64,000 nt of DNA. It comes from Batillaria attramentaria. Lineage: Eukaryota; Mollusca; Gastropoda; Batillariidae. Location: positions 677,501-741,500 of the forward strand of contig JACVVK020000193.1 of NCBI GenBank assembly GCA_018292915.2. Reading direction: 5' to 3'. A program made the translations under genes and the position numbers. The notes beneath the pieces are model-generated. The model saw nothing but the letters and a program-made list of their open reading frames with translations, did no database searches and was not told the DNA's origin. Shown here one piece after another: positions 32,958 to 44,689 of this stretch (the first letter of the stretch is position 1; each line of letters opens with the position of its first letter).

Positions 32958-34222
32958 GGGTTCCAGCCTACCTTCGTGATGTGAATGCACCAAATTGGAA
33001 ACCGACCCTGAAACTTGGACACAGTGATAGTGTGACACCCAACAGTGACAGATATGAGCGACTGCGCTGCAGAGTCTGCTGGCAATGATTATTCCACATC
33101 TCAGTTTGGCGAGAGTGAGGAGGTCCTGATGCAACATGATGGGGGGGCTGAGAGCTCCTGTAATGCTGGGTGCATGAACACCCCCCCCCCCTCCTCACTT
33201 TGGTGAAGATGGAGGAACCTACTGCCAGACAGATAACACTTATGCCAACAGCAGCAGCAGAGGAAGAGAGAATGATGAGGGATGAACTTAATAGGTTAAC
33301 AGTAGAAAATCTTGAGCTGAAAGAGAAGCTAGCACAGAAAGAAATGACCTTAGAATCATTGAAAGATAGTGATGACACTGTGAGGTACTTCACTACCTGA
33401 CATTGGCAGCCCTGTTCAAGTTTGTTGTCAACGACATATTCCACGTCACAAACGCCGAGCACTGTCTCCATTCCAAGCTCTGATGTTGACACTTCTCCAC
33501 CTCAGACTGGACACGCCACTTCAGCATTTGGCCTACATCTTTTCTGTATCAAGATCTACAGCATCAAAAGTCTTCCACGAGACAATGAACGTGTTGTTTT
33601 ACAAATTAAAACCTATGGTTTTCTGGCCGTCTAGGGAATCTATCAGAAAGTCCCTTCCACCACAGTTTCAAGAGTACCCTTGGAGGAAAACTGTTTCAAT
33701 CATTGATTGTTTTGAACTCTTTATTGAAAGACCATCAAGTCCTGATGCAAGTGCACAGACTTGGTCAAACTATAAATCAAACAACACAATCAAATACCTA
33801 ATATCCATCACACCCCAGGGACTTATTTCCTTCATTTCCAAAGGGTGGGGTGGGAGGGTGAGTGACAAATCACAGGTGAGAGTGGATATTTGAATAATCT
33901 ACTACTTGGAGATCTTGTTCTTGCTGATAGAGGCTTTGATATTCCTGAGCTTGCAGCTATGGTGGGGGCAGAAGTCAAGATACCTGCTTTTACTAGAGGC
34001 AAATGTCAGATGACTGCCCATGAAATAGAATCAACTAGAAAACTGGCCCATGTCCGCATTCACGTTGAACGAGTCATTGGTATGCTGTGTGGAAAATACA
34101 CAATACTTAATGGTGATCTGCCGGTCGAGTTGTTATTTGTGAGGGAAGGGGAAGAGCTGACAACACTGGACAAAGTTGTAACTGTTTGCTGCTCACAGTC
34201 TGTCACTGGTCAACCTGTGTGA
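32958..34222 (+). pseudogene. ISL2EU transposase exon 2, DDE domain, frameshifted
   Basis: Catalytic part of the transposase. After a TGTGCAG acceptor it reads VPAYLRDVNAPNWKPTLKLGH (joining the THAP exon in phase 1). A coiled region follows (ELNRLTVENLELKEKL), then AALFKFVVNDIFHVTNAEH, LMLTLLHLRLD and YIFSVSRSTASKVFHETMN. The DDE residues can be seen in IIDCFELFIERP, VLADRGFDIPELA and HVRIHVERVIGML. The frame changes at least four times (near 33070, 33398, 33475 and 33869), so no functional enzyme can be made. It ends before the convergent YqaJ gene. Confidence 0.85.
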
Positions 34223-34394
34223 TGGCATCATTCTCTGACTGATGTCTGAGATATCTGACACACACAGTACTGGTGCTTGAAAATTATGAAGTGCATAATG
34301 AATAAATGGTTGTAGTCAATTAGTATAAAAGATGTACATGTATGTTTGTGTTTGAGTTGTGTTCCACTCCGAGAGAGAGAGAGAGAGATTGTGT

Positions 34395-34855
34395 TAACAC
34401 TTGTAGTGAAGTTGCTGTGCTGGCACTCCATAACTGTTCAATAATCATCTAAAGCCACTGCTTCGTTTTCTTTTCCCCAATCTGTAGCACAGTTTGAGAA
34501 TTTGTGTTCCTCTGGGTACACAATTTTCCTCACAAGGGACCTTGATGGGTTGTGGGGGTCGGTGTGGCAGGCATCATAGAGATTAGAGGCAGTGATGCGT
34601 CCTGCCCTTGATGCAAACCACACATCACTTTTCGACTGCAGTCTGGTCGCTTCTTCAATTTTGCAGCACCGTTCCTCAGTGACCTGCACTGGTATTGTGC
34701 GGCAATGCTCCTGCAACTTCTCCAGTGTCATACCTTCACAGTTTGCATCAAATAGCCTCTGCAGGGTGGCAGGCACCAGATTTTCTGTGGCATACTCGTC
34801 ACAGTACTGTGGCAATAGTTTCAGAATATTTGGTGTGCCTGGGGTGAGTTTCAGT
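34395..34855 (-). pseudogene. YqaJ-type nuclease of the ISL2EU element, truncated
   Basis: Second gene of ISL2EU elements, related to phage recombination exonucleases. The minus strand reads LPQYCDEYATENLVPATL, then SDVWFASRAGRITASNLYDA, RSLVRKIVYPE and FSNCATDWGKENEAVAL. After an in-frame TGA it continues TVMECQHSNFTTS. The WF..R.GRITAS motif is diagnostic. The segment that would carry the catalytic D and ExK residues is missing downstream of about 34395, where a GA repeat begins. Not functional. Confidence 0.8.
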
Positions 34856-35732
34856 CACCTTTTCGCTTCTTCTCCATGGCTGACGTATACCGCAAGTAAG
34901 GGAAGTAACTCTGACGACCTAATTTACGCGTCGAAGAGGATATGTAAAACAATGACACTGAGTTAAAAAAAGGTGGCTGCTAGCAGCAAAATATAAACCT
35001 ACCCCCACGCAGCATGTAATGAAGGAAATGGAAAAAAATGGGTTAAAAATAATGGCCGCTGTAAAGACGACGTGCTTATCACAGCAACCAGTCAAATGTC
35101 CCTGCTCCCATCATTTCGCATATTCAGCCAATATCAAGCAGATTGCACGTTCGATGGCTGTTTGTAACAAAAGTACAACAGCGATTTCAATGAACTTTTG
35201 ATATGACACAACTGGGATACTATTCTTGAGTTTGCACTGCTCTTTGAGAAATACCGTTCACTACTCACAACGCAGTAACTACTTTAATAAGTACACCCCC
35301 AAAATGTCACTACCGAAAAAAGTGCTCACTTGGACATCATATTTCATACGCACCTGCACATGCGGTGACAAGGGAACTTCACAACACCAAAGAAGCGTTT
35401 CCTGACTAAATTGTTCAATGTTCGTAAATGTTTTCCGCAGTGACCTGCCAAGTGCACAAGCATCAAATGCAGTCGGTTTACAGGGCCCTTTATCTCAACG
35501 GCCATACCGGGTGATGGCCGCAATTATCCAGGAAGCATCATTCTGATTGGTATTAAATTTCTATATGTTAACAATGCATGTCTTTTCTAACAATAACAGT
35601 GCTTAGACCGGATTTCTGCACATTTCTGTACCCGCAAACACGCATACTTTGTGCACACCCTCAAAAGCCCATTTATAGGGCTCATATAGTGAAAATGGCA
35701 AGATAAACGGCCGTTTTTAACGGTGACGCGGA

Positions 35733-37668
35733 CGGAGAAAAAATTCACGGAGACCACCACAACATTAGGGGCCTGTGCTCTACTGATTTCTGTAATAAAA
35801 AGTTGGGGTCAAATTTTTTCTACCTTTCGTTATATAGAAAGCCTAATTAGACTAGCCTACTTACTTCACATTGACATATGTCTGCACATGGAAGCAAGTA
35901 GAGACTTTATAACATTACATGAGGCATTTATTCCCTGAACGACTAACAGATTCAAACCCATTTAAACATTCATGACAAAACTGAAATTTAAAAATTAAAT
36001 AAAATAACAATAATATAAAATAATAAAATTTAAGAATAATCATAAAATATAATAAAACAAAATGGTAAAAAAATTCCATTAAAAAAAGCACTGTTCTCTG
36101 GTTGAACAAACAGTATGGCTTTTGTGTCTGACTCTATTTGATTCCTTTAAAGTAAGTTCACTTTTCATTGCTGTTTGTTTTCTAATAGTCGCCTGAATAA
36201 TATCTCCCTTTTTCAGACATGCTACATGTACTATCATAAATCATTATGATACTTTTTCTGCCTATTCGCTCTACATAAATCATTATTATCATTTTAAAAT
36301 CTTTTGATCAGCAGAAGCCTAAGACTGACTATTCTGGGCTCTAACAATATCTTAGAAGTAAATTCTTTGACATTGCATGTTCTCACAATGCGAATACAAG
36401 TGCAAATTTTCAGTCAGTAGGGCAGATCTAAGGCAGTGGATATGGAAATGGTACCTACATGTAGAACAGTGGTACATATACATGTCCATCCATAATAAGC
36501 CTATTACAATAATAAATGGTTTTGAGACTCATTTCACCATAAACAGTTTACCAAACATAGAAGATTGTAGAGTACTTAATGACACTGGAACACGGAAATG
36601 AAGTTTCAAAGAGTATGCAATGCCGTGTTCAGTTCTATGTAGGTGGTGGACACTTATTACACAGATTTCATCCTCTGCTGCTATACACGTGGAAAGTATA
36701 TTCCATGTGACATTTCTGTTGTTTGCTTTTTTGAAAAGTTAGAATTTCAGTAGTTACTGACAACATGCACCACAGTCACCTTCTATTGACTGTTTTGTTT
36801 GCATTTCCGTCAGTGAACCCTCTCCAGGTCTCTCGTATCAAATGACCTTCTATGATGCTGTGGAAGAAATGGGCCCCTCCAACACCAACATCCCCCTCCC
36901 TCCTCTCACACACCATTCTGCCCACTACATACCGGGATGTTTTATGTGGAAAATCAATTTCGCATTAATGTGGTTGATAACAAACAGCTGAACAGTGTAC
37001 GTGTATTCGATATCTGTAGTGTTAGCTCTGCATTTGTTTTGCCCTGCTCAAGTAATGAAATAAATATGTCTGTGTCAAACATGAAAGCACTGCCATCCAC
37101 TTTCCTTCAGTTCAGTGATTTATTTCAGATTTTTTTTTTCTCTACTGGAGGTTTTATATAACAATTTCACTATACTCATTTGAAAAGTCAGTTAGGTCCT
37201 GAAGCATTCAATTTTTGGAACTTATGATTACATGTAAATTCTTTCAAGTATTTAAAGGCGGTTATTGTGGATACACAAAGCTCAGAGAGAGAGACAGACA
37301 GACACAGACAGACAGAGACGGAGACAGAGAGATGTCTATGCCCATCTCAGTGGACGTGATTACCTGTCGGTAGCAAGGACGGTATGCCCCGGCCAACCTA
37401 GCTTCTACGCAAATATTTCAGCTGAGAAAATCACTTTTGCGGCATTCTCAAACAGCTGACAGATACTAAGGGTATCAGATATCTATTAACTCTGTTTTGC
37501 CCTAAACCAACCAGTGAAATTAATAGGAATGTGTCACACACAACTCAAGTACTTTCATCTTCTTTCCTTTTTTATACTGCAGCTTTTTTTTTTCTTATTT
37601 TTTTTTTTTTTTTTTGAGTTAATTCAGTGACGAACTTCCAGAACTGAAGCTGCTGATTTATCACATTC

Positions 37669-37730
<62 letters not shown>

Positions 37731-38080
37731 CAGGAACCAAATATCAGTGTTTTTCTTTGGTGACAAACATTAGATGATAACACCGCCGTTAGTACAAATA
37801 TTTTGTGTGAACATACTTTGGATCGTGTTTCCATTCTGACATAATACTGAACTGTATTTCCCTAGACACAGCGTTTTGAGGCACGTGTGTCACCGGGATC
37901 CCTTTTCCCACGTGCGACTCGGGCCACTGTATCTGGAGTTAGCTGAGTAGTGCTCACCCCTATGTTAGGGGTAAGCTTTTAAATTGTATTTTGCTAATAC
38001 GTTGATGTAAGTAATTGTTGTCACTTTGGTTACTTTAAAGGTGCATGTTTAACTCTATGTAGTGTAAGACTTGTCATTAC
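35733..38080. other. Intergenic, no gene seen
   Basis: AT-rich stretch at 35985-36080, a GACAGACAGAC-type run at 37290-37330, T-tracts near 37590, and (CA)n at 37672-37729. ORFs up to 74 codons show no recognisable domain. Confidence 0.6.
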
Positions 38081-38749
38081 TGTGACGGTAGTTTTAACTG
38101 GTGGCTCAGCGAATTGTAAGGCAGTTGGGAATTGCGTTTGAGTGTGTATGCCATGCATATCTGTCCATTTCTGATGAAACGTCACGGACTATTTTATATC
38201 AACAGCGGTCTGGCTGGGGTCCGGAGTGACGGGGTGAGGCTGCATCGAGGCTGACGTTGGGACGTGTCACCTCCACGCAAGCAGGCGCGTATCTGTCAAC
38301 ACCACTTGGTACCCGTGGACCACCTGACGAGTTGGGACGAGAGTTCTACCTACGTGTGCCTTCTCCACCTTGAAGACGGCGGCATCCGTTCCGGGAGAAA
38401 GGGCGTATACACTCTGTTAGAGAGCAGGCCACCAGTATAGTTTCCAGTTTAAGGGACAAAGACTGTTATAATTATCAGTTTGTATTGTCAACTAGTTTTG
38501 GTAATTAGACAGTAATTGCCATCAAGTCGCCTGTCACGTTCCGCGACAGACGGAAGTGCTGGTGCAATAATTATTATTGTGTGTGTTAAATGTGTGTGTA
38601 GTTAAGTGTTGAGTGTTTGTGGTAAAGATTTCGTATTGTATTCTTAGCGTTCTCCGCGTCTGGTGTTGTCTGATTGCGAGCGGTATGGGAGCGAGTGGTT
38701 ATTTGCGTGTGTGAATGTGTGTGTGAGAAGGAAGTCAAGACTGGGGCGT

Positions 38750-38783
<34 letters not shown>

Positions 38784-38877
38784 GGCGACTCTACTAGACC
38801 ACTTTATCAATGAAGCTTAGGCTGTGCTGAACAATATCAGATCATTGTTCCCAATAAAGTGGAGGGTTGCACCAACA
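38081..38877. mobile_element. Candidate solo LTR
   Basis: Starts TGTGACGGTAG and ends GCACCAACA, with ATTAC before (38076-38080) and GTTAC after (38878-38882), one mismatch. It contains CCAATAAAG about 25 bp before the end, as a poly(A) signal would be. Internal (CA)n at 38752-38780. TG...CA ends, length and signal fit a gypsy-like LTR; no internal region is next to it. Confidence 0.45.
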
Positions 38878-39369
38878 GTTACAGCCCTTAACGTAAGGGT
38901 CCCCCCCCCCGCCCCCTGCACATTGATGACAAGTACCAAAGATAACTGACAACTAGAAACAGGTACTTTCAGTCACTCGGAAATTGTCTTTTATTTAACA
39001 ATATATTTAAAACAATCTCTGACATGCTTATGAACGTCTCTTGTCTTCAAATGAAACAAACAGAAACAAAGAGCCGCGACTGCTTCACACTGTTGACTGA
39101 CGTAAACCTAGTCTTCCGCCACTGCGGAAACAAATACACAGTATATAAGGCGACAATGCCCTTTCTCGTCTCGAAAATCAAAACGCACCAACGCCGTCAG
39201 CAAGACTTGATTGTGTCAGCTAGGTATCCCCTGTGATTTCAAACGTTATTGTGTGGTGCGATGCGTCTTGATGCCGCAACATCAGATTTACCCAACTCCC
39301 CCCCCCCCCCCCCTTCCACCCCCCCTCCCCCCCAACACACAAATAAAAACTAGAAAGGCAGAAGCTGCC

Positions 39370-40152
39370 ATGACTCACTTGCGATATGGGTCAAGATATT
39401 CATAAGAATATGTTTGTAAATTTCTATCACTACCTATAATCAAGCAAAGTTAGGTGTCTCTGGCATTGTTAGTTCCTGGCAAAAACTCCCCAAAACAATT
39501 TTATGGCCTTGACCTTAGGTCAAGGTCATTCAAATGAGATCTGTTGGTAAAGATCTCATCGATGGCTTTCATTATGCCAAGTTTGATGCCTCTAGTATTT
39601 GTAGTTCCTGCGACAACTGTAATGTTAAAATTCACGACAAACTGCTTTAATGACCTTGACCTTTGTCTGCATAAGCCTCAATGTTCTCTATCATCACGCC
39701 TCATTTGGTGCCTCTGCTGGTTGTTGTTTCGATGAATATGCCAGTGTTAAAGTCTCCCCAAAATAACTTGACCTTTGTCTGCATAAGCCTCAATGTTCTC
39801 TATCATCACGCCTCATTTGGTGCCTCTGCTGGTTGTTGTTTCGATGAATATGCCAGTGTTAAAGTCTCCCCAAAATAACATATGAGCCTTGACCTTGACT
39901 CAGTCACTGAACATAGGTTTGTCAGTAAAGGTGTCACCAATATCTATCATCATGCAAAGTTTGATGCCTCTGGTATTTCTAGATTGTGAGAAAATGCAAA
40001 TGTAAAACGTTTCAAACTGCTTTAATTACCTGACCTTGAGTCAAGGTCATTTAAATCGATTTGTGTGCATATCGCTGTCTATCAGTATGCCACGTTTGGT
40101 GCCTCTATTGTTTGTTGTTTCTGAGAAAATGCCAATGTTAAGGTTTACTACG

Positions 40153-40223
<71 letters not shown>

Positions 40224-40230
40224 GACGGAT
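39370..40230. mobile_element. AGGTCA-rich element, copy 3 (truncated)
   Basis: Opens GACTCACTTGCGATATGGGTCAA like the full copy at 58366 and repeats units with GACCTTGACCTTAGG, TTTGATGCCTCTGG and GAGAAAATGC. It ends in a 70 bp (CA)n tract (40152-40220) followed by CAGACGACGG. The terminal TTGTTACACAAGTGAG is missing. Confidence 0.7.
39655..39878. repeat. 112 bp exact tandem duplication
   Basis: CTTGACCTTTGTCTGCATAA through CCAAAATAA is repeated without change (39655-39766, 39767-39878), inside the AGGTCA-rich element. The identity implies a recent event. Confidence 0.9.
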
Positions 40231-41387
40231 GTTGTCAGAGTTGATGTTACATTATATCTAGAAGAATATAAACACAACAGCTTTATTTATGGATCGTACT
40301 GCTGTGTAGATTATTATGGTGTATGTAATGGACGTGAAGGTAGAGGTAAACATGAACCGTCAAAACTATGTTTGGGGAAAGAAGTGAATAGGAACTGAGT
40401 TCGACCTTATTGTTGACAGTTTAAACTACTGGATCGCTCTCTGGCGTGGGCTGTAGTTCTTCCGTCCCTGGTAGAGAGCCACACTCGCTTCCTGGACTGG
40501 AGGTGCCGGGTGCCCCGGAGCTTCGTACGGGCCACTCCGGGTCCGAGAGGCACAGCTGGTCGACGTGCTCCTGATCAGGGCGCGTGTTGATGTCCCTCTG
40601 CGTGTTTGGGCGCATCTTCGACGGCCAGGTCTGCGTTACCCAGCATGCGCCATTGTGGTTGGCGAGGCACGCATCCCCTCCGTCTACGACTGTGACCTCA
40701 CGTCCACACCGACGCAACAGTCGCTTCCACACATCTCCTCTTGTCTCGCGCGGACCGATACTCCCCAGCTAAGTCGGTCGCGCTAGAGACCATCCACATC
40801 TTCATCGCTAGAGACCTTGTTCTTCGTCTGGTCATTTCTACGTCATCTCTACAGCATCGCGTCTGATATCATCCACGTCTACAACAACGTCGACAACGTC
40901 CTGCCGTTACATCTTTCTCTGTCAGACCCTCTGCTACATTGTATTTTCGTAATTTCGTGTTTTTCTTTTGAATACTAAACGAAAACTTGACATTGCTTTA
41001 GTCTCGATTCTTTAGTATTGGTGGATGCGGACGGAGGTACTGCGGGAGGCAGATTGAATGTGAATGTATACAGTCACCTGTAACACCGTACAACCTGAGC
41101 ATGAAATCAGTATCTTGGGAAACAATGCAGTAAACATTATCCACAGTCGGGTATATGTTGTCACTGATTTCTTGAGCGCAATGGCTACGCGTAGACGCAT
41201 ACGAATGATGCTTATTTTTGTGTTTATGAATATATCTAATCTTTTACGTTAATCTTGAGTTCCTGATTACCTGCTTTCTCACTCTGTGAGGCACGTAGGT
41301 GATATTTTTTAAATGACAAATTACTCTGTACGAACGGATGTGTGGTTTGACGTGGTTATTTCATTGGTTGGTATTCGAGTTATAGAC
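40231..41387. other. Unrecognised stretch
   Basis: A GC-richer block (40430-40790) has overlapping ORFs on both strands of 60-103 codons. The minus one starts MWKRLLRRCGREVTVVDGG and includes TQTWPSKMRPNTQRD, which might be a retroelement polyprotein end, but I cannot assign it. The rest shows nothing. Confidence 0.4.
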
Positions 41388-41455
41388 TGGATTCGAACTC
41401 ACAACCAGAGCATTAAAAGTCCAACGCTCTAGCGCTCGGCTGTTCCGGTTCCCCC
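41388..41455 (-). mobile_element. SINE family 1 fragment
   Basis: On the minus strand GCGTTGGACTTTTAATGCTC and GTGAGTTCGAATCC, the anticodon arm and B box region of the family described at 60531. Truncated after the tRNA-like part. Confidence 0.6.
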
Positions 41456-41504
41456 GACTACACTATACCGGTACGAACCTCGTGTACCGGGAGTAACACT
41501 TGAC

Positions 41505-41703
41505 ACAAGTTTGGTGCCTCGCCTGCTCATTGTTTTTGAGAAAATTCCAGTGTTAAGGTTTTGGAAGGTTTTCCGCAAAACAATTTGCATGGCCTTGACC
41601 TTGACTCAAAGTCACTGAATACAGGTATGTCAGTAAATGTGTTGTCAATGTCCATCATCCTGCAAAGTTTGGTGTCTCTGGCTTTTCTAGATTCTGAGAA
41701 TCC
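41505..41703. mobile_element. AGGTCA-rich element fragment
   Basis: Contains AGTGTTAAGGTTTTGGAAGG, TTTTCCGCAAAACA and GGCCTTGACCTTGACTC, matching units at 59079-59230 closely. Ends at TTCTGAGAATCCGCG. Confidence 0.7.
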
Positions 41704-41865
41704 GCGCCGTTCACAAGCGGAAGACTATTTATGGCTGGCATGGCTTTCCTTTCTGTAGGCAGCCAGCACCAAGGCCACGCTCATGCATGAACATGACCTA
41801 ATTTCGCACGCTGGACCTTCTTCCCCTAGTCTGCTTGTCTGATGTGTCCAGCCCATTCCGCGGGG

Positions 41866-42035
41866 AGCCGGGGTGGTCGAATGGTAGAGCGTTGGACTTC
41901 TAATGCTCGGGTCCTGAGTTCGATCCCGGCTGGGGCTGAAATATTTGTGCTGGTTTTTTCATTGTTGCCCCGTCTTTGATATCACCCTATGTGGTGGAAA
42001 AGGACGGTAAACCCCCAAACCCTCACCCACCCAGC
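41866..42035 (+). mobile_element. SINE family 1
   Basis: AGCCGGGGTGGTCGAATGGT (A box), GACTTCTAATG (anticodon-loop position TCT) and GAGTTCGATCCCGGC (B box), then TTTGTGCTGGTTTTTTC and GATATCACCCTATGTGGTGG. Six copies in this window in both orientations. The head resembles tRNA-Arg(TCT). Confidence 0.85.
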
Positions 42036-42789
42036 CCATTCCGCCAGCTTCGCTCTTTAAAAGACAGACTTCAGTTTGCTCGGCAGCAGCGGATTTCCTC
42101 AACTTTTACAAACTCGATCCCGCCACCTCCCTGGGCGCAATACGCTTTTTCTCACCCATTTTTTGTGTACCCTTTCTAATAGTAGCTAACTTATATGCCT
42201 GCCTCAGTACCTGCGCTTCTCTACCACATGATAGTGTAACTAGTTTGTCGTTGGTATCTACACTTTCCTGACCGGACTTCCGTGACGCTTAATTATGTCG
42301 GGAATCTACACTTGAACTGTTTTCTGCTTAGTTACCGTTCTGTGCTTGTATCTAAGAGTTTCATTTGACTTAGCTGCTCGGCTTTTTCGTTGTTTTCAAT
42401 ATCTCGATGTACAGAGTAAGGCGGGTTCAGCTCCCAAAACAGTAGTGGAATTCGTAATACTGTTTTTCTCCTAGAACATTGGACTTGTATGATTTATTAA
42501 TCCTTATTCTGGGAATTTCCTTTTCCGTGTCGTTAAATAAATTCACTGAACGAGGACAAATCCGCCAATATCTGATTCTCAGATCGTGTTGTCGTTAGTT
42601 AAGACGGGATATGAGTGTATGAGAGGAGTTTGGCTGTGGTACCTTTAGAGTCAACTGACGATAACGGCTGCGTGAAATTTTCGATTTTTAAGTTGTCTCT
42701 CTATAGAGAAACAACTTTATGGGACGGGGCAGATTTTGCTACGCCCAGCAGCAAGTTTCAGTGATACAAAACAAGACTGTGACGTTTCT
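42036..42789. other. No gene seen
   Basis: Intergenic; no recognisable element or ORF. Confidence 0.5.
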
Positions 42790-43985
42790 CCACTGTGGCG
42801 TCGCTAACTGCAGACTGTCGTTAACTGCAGACAGATCGCAGAAACTGATGATAACTGGGATACATCACTAATTTGGTAAATAAGGCACAATGATAATGTT
42901 AACGCGCCTCCACCTAAGGATTTGTTGATCAATAAAAGCAGCAAACATAACGTAGTTTAATAATTTGCGTTCCGTGACAATTTAATGAGAACTCCCGAAC
43001 AATGCGGTGCTGACCTTGACCTCGAGTGCGCGCGACTGAGGTACAGGCGCGTGATTTGCAAGAATGGCGTGAACGTTTGCGTATCATGTGCGCTTCTTTT
43101 GTGCAGCGTTGCACTCACGAGTCACTTTGAGCACTGCTGTGTCGGATGGAAACCAGGAGGAAAAGTGAGTTTGTTTTTTTAACCTGGTAAAATGATGACA
43201 TTTTGTAAGTGGAAGTCTGTTGTAGAGATCGCGAAAAGTCACTGCATTTCGATGGAAATTTCTAGACGATCCCAGAACATGCGAGTGCAGTAAGTCAGTA
43301 ACGTCACTAGACTACGTAACCTTGGAAAGATTCCGTACTTGCCAGTAAGTTGCGGAATGTTCTAGATCTGACCTGTTAGTATATAAGCAGCACTGCACAG
43401 CGTTCTGGGTTCTTCCTCTTTCATGAGTTTGTTCTTCGCGCATCTTCTGTTAATAAAGTATTGGAGTTCTATCCTGTTGTATCCCGTGTCTTCTCTGCGA
43501 GTGCACCGAGAGAGCGACATAGCAGGAGAAAAATACAACAAAGTCATAATAATAAATGGAATTAGGCATACAGTCCCCCGTGGCCGATTTCAGTTATTTG
43601 TATTACCGTACTTTCCATAAAAAATCACAAGTTCTCAATACATTCTGATGGATTTTTATTCAATCATGTAAAGTCGAAGTTGTAGGTGTACTGATATTAT
43701 GACTCCCACTTACAAAATGTCATCATTTTACCATAAGCACTCACTTTTTCCGCCTTGTTTCCATCCGACACAGCAGTGCTCAAAGTGACTGAGTACAACG
43801 CTGCACAAAAGAAAAGCACATGATACGCAAACGTGCACGCCATTCTTGCAAATCACGCGCCTGTACCTGGAATGTGTATAACGCGATGAGGAGTGCGGGG
43901 AGTGCTCCTTATTTCCCACATGCGCCTACAACTTTCTGCAGTTAACGACAGTCTGCAGTTAGCGACGCCACACTCCACACAATAC
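42790..43985. mobile_element. Inverted-repeat element carrying a solo LTR
   Basis: Arms of about 170-200 bp face each other (about 43030-43217 plus 43546-43553, against 43693-43868), e.g. GGCGCGTGATTTGCAAGAATGG and its complement. An outer pair is AACTGCAGACTGTCG (42808-42830) against CGACAGTCTGCAGTT (43937-43955). The LTR at 43218-43540 interrupts the left arm: removing it restores GTGGAAGTCATAATA, as in the right arm. Both arms keep the open frame RYRRVICKNGV.VCVSCA, then SHFEHCCVGWK ending at a GTGAGT-like donor. Confidence 0.65.
43218..43540 (+). mobile_element. Solo LTR with 5 bp target duplication
   Basis: Ends are TGTTGTA and TACAACA, perfect inverted termini of TG...CA type, flanked by AAGTC on both sides (43213-43217, 43541-43545). 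Inside are TATATAAGCAGC (about 43379-43392) and TTAATAAAG (about 43449), plausible TATA box and poly(A) signal for plus-strand transcription. No internal retroelement sequence, so it arose by LTR-LTR recombination. Confidence 0.85.
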
Positions 43986-44125
43986 ATATATATACTTTCA
44001 CGCACACAGTAACGTAATGCGTCATAGACACTTGACGTGCTCACTATGCTGCTGCGTTCTTTTTGGCGGGAGTTGTGAGACGTCTGTGTGTGTGTGTGTG
44101 TGTGTGTGCGTGCGTGCGTGCGCGC

Positions 44126-44179
<54 letters not shown>

Positions 44180-44689
44180 ACGGATGTAATGATGGCTATG
44201 TCCTAAACCACCTCGCTGGAGGCCTTTTTACTTTGAGATAAAATGAGACTTCACCTTCTCCAGAGCTACCTTTCACGATTTTTAGCCTGCCGCATTTTCA
44301 GAAGAGTTATCGCTGATTTTAAAAAATCGGTCATGTTACGATTTTTTTTCGAAAAAGTTGTTCAAATTCCTTCATTTTCTAGACTTTGGAAGTTCACCCA
44401 ATCACACTGCCGGTATTCGTGCTACAGCTCTGTAGCTCTGACTGGTTTTGTGTAAAAAAAAAAAAAAAAAAAAAAATTCCGAGGTAGGGGTGGTTTGCAC
44501 ATAAGATCAAATATCAAATATGAAAAGACTACTGCAAATTACTTATCATCCCGGCGTTTTCGTCTAGTGTGACAACTGCACATATGACAGGAACTACTGC
44601 ACTATTATAGCTTTAGCATTTAGAATAACTGAACTTTTAGATAAACATAACTTTTTCAAGTTTCTGCGAGAAGCACCGGTCAAATTTGC
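43986..44689. other. Microsatellite and unassigned sequence
   Basis: A compound (TG)n(CG)n(TG)n tract at 44084-44178 with a central alternating CGCGCG run of about 20 bp, then AT-rich sequence and an A-tract (44453-44476). No gene. Confidence 0.6.

Larger units (their letters stand above)
25674..34939 (+). mobile_element. ISL2EU-type DNA transposon, interrupted by LINEs
   Basis: The termini are inverted (TCTCTCTGACGCG at the left; CGCGTCGAAGAGG at the right), flanked by AT on both sides (25672-25673, 34940-34941). The flanks rejoin into the foldback sequence CCAAT-ATGTAAAAC seen in the copy at 7990-8030. Inside are a THAP-DDE transposase gene (plus strand) and a YqaJ-type nuclease gene (minus strand), the pair known from ISL2EU elements. 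A 6.6 kb LINE cluster occupies the transposase intron. Both genes are damaged, so the element is immobile. Confidence 0.8.
25140..35732. mobile_element. Outer foldback element, split by an ISL2EU transposon
   Basis: Left piece 25140-25673 matches the distal right arm of the foldback at 9760-10380 (GTCAGCCCGGTCCCCATCAG to CTCTACTTTTTCCAAT). The right piece 34940-35732 continues the same element (ATGTAAAACAATGACA, GCAGCAAAATATAAACCTAC). It then adds a terminal segment of about 650 bp (35085-35732) whose inverted copy lies at 44690-45320. The two pieces join at the ISL2EU insertion point. It encodes no protein of its own. Confidence 0.75.

Noticed and set aside
40421..40732. 103-codon minus ORF starting MWKRLLRRCGREV
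   Set aside because: GC-rich region with open frames on both strands; possible retroelement end but no diagnostic motif.
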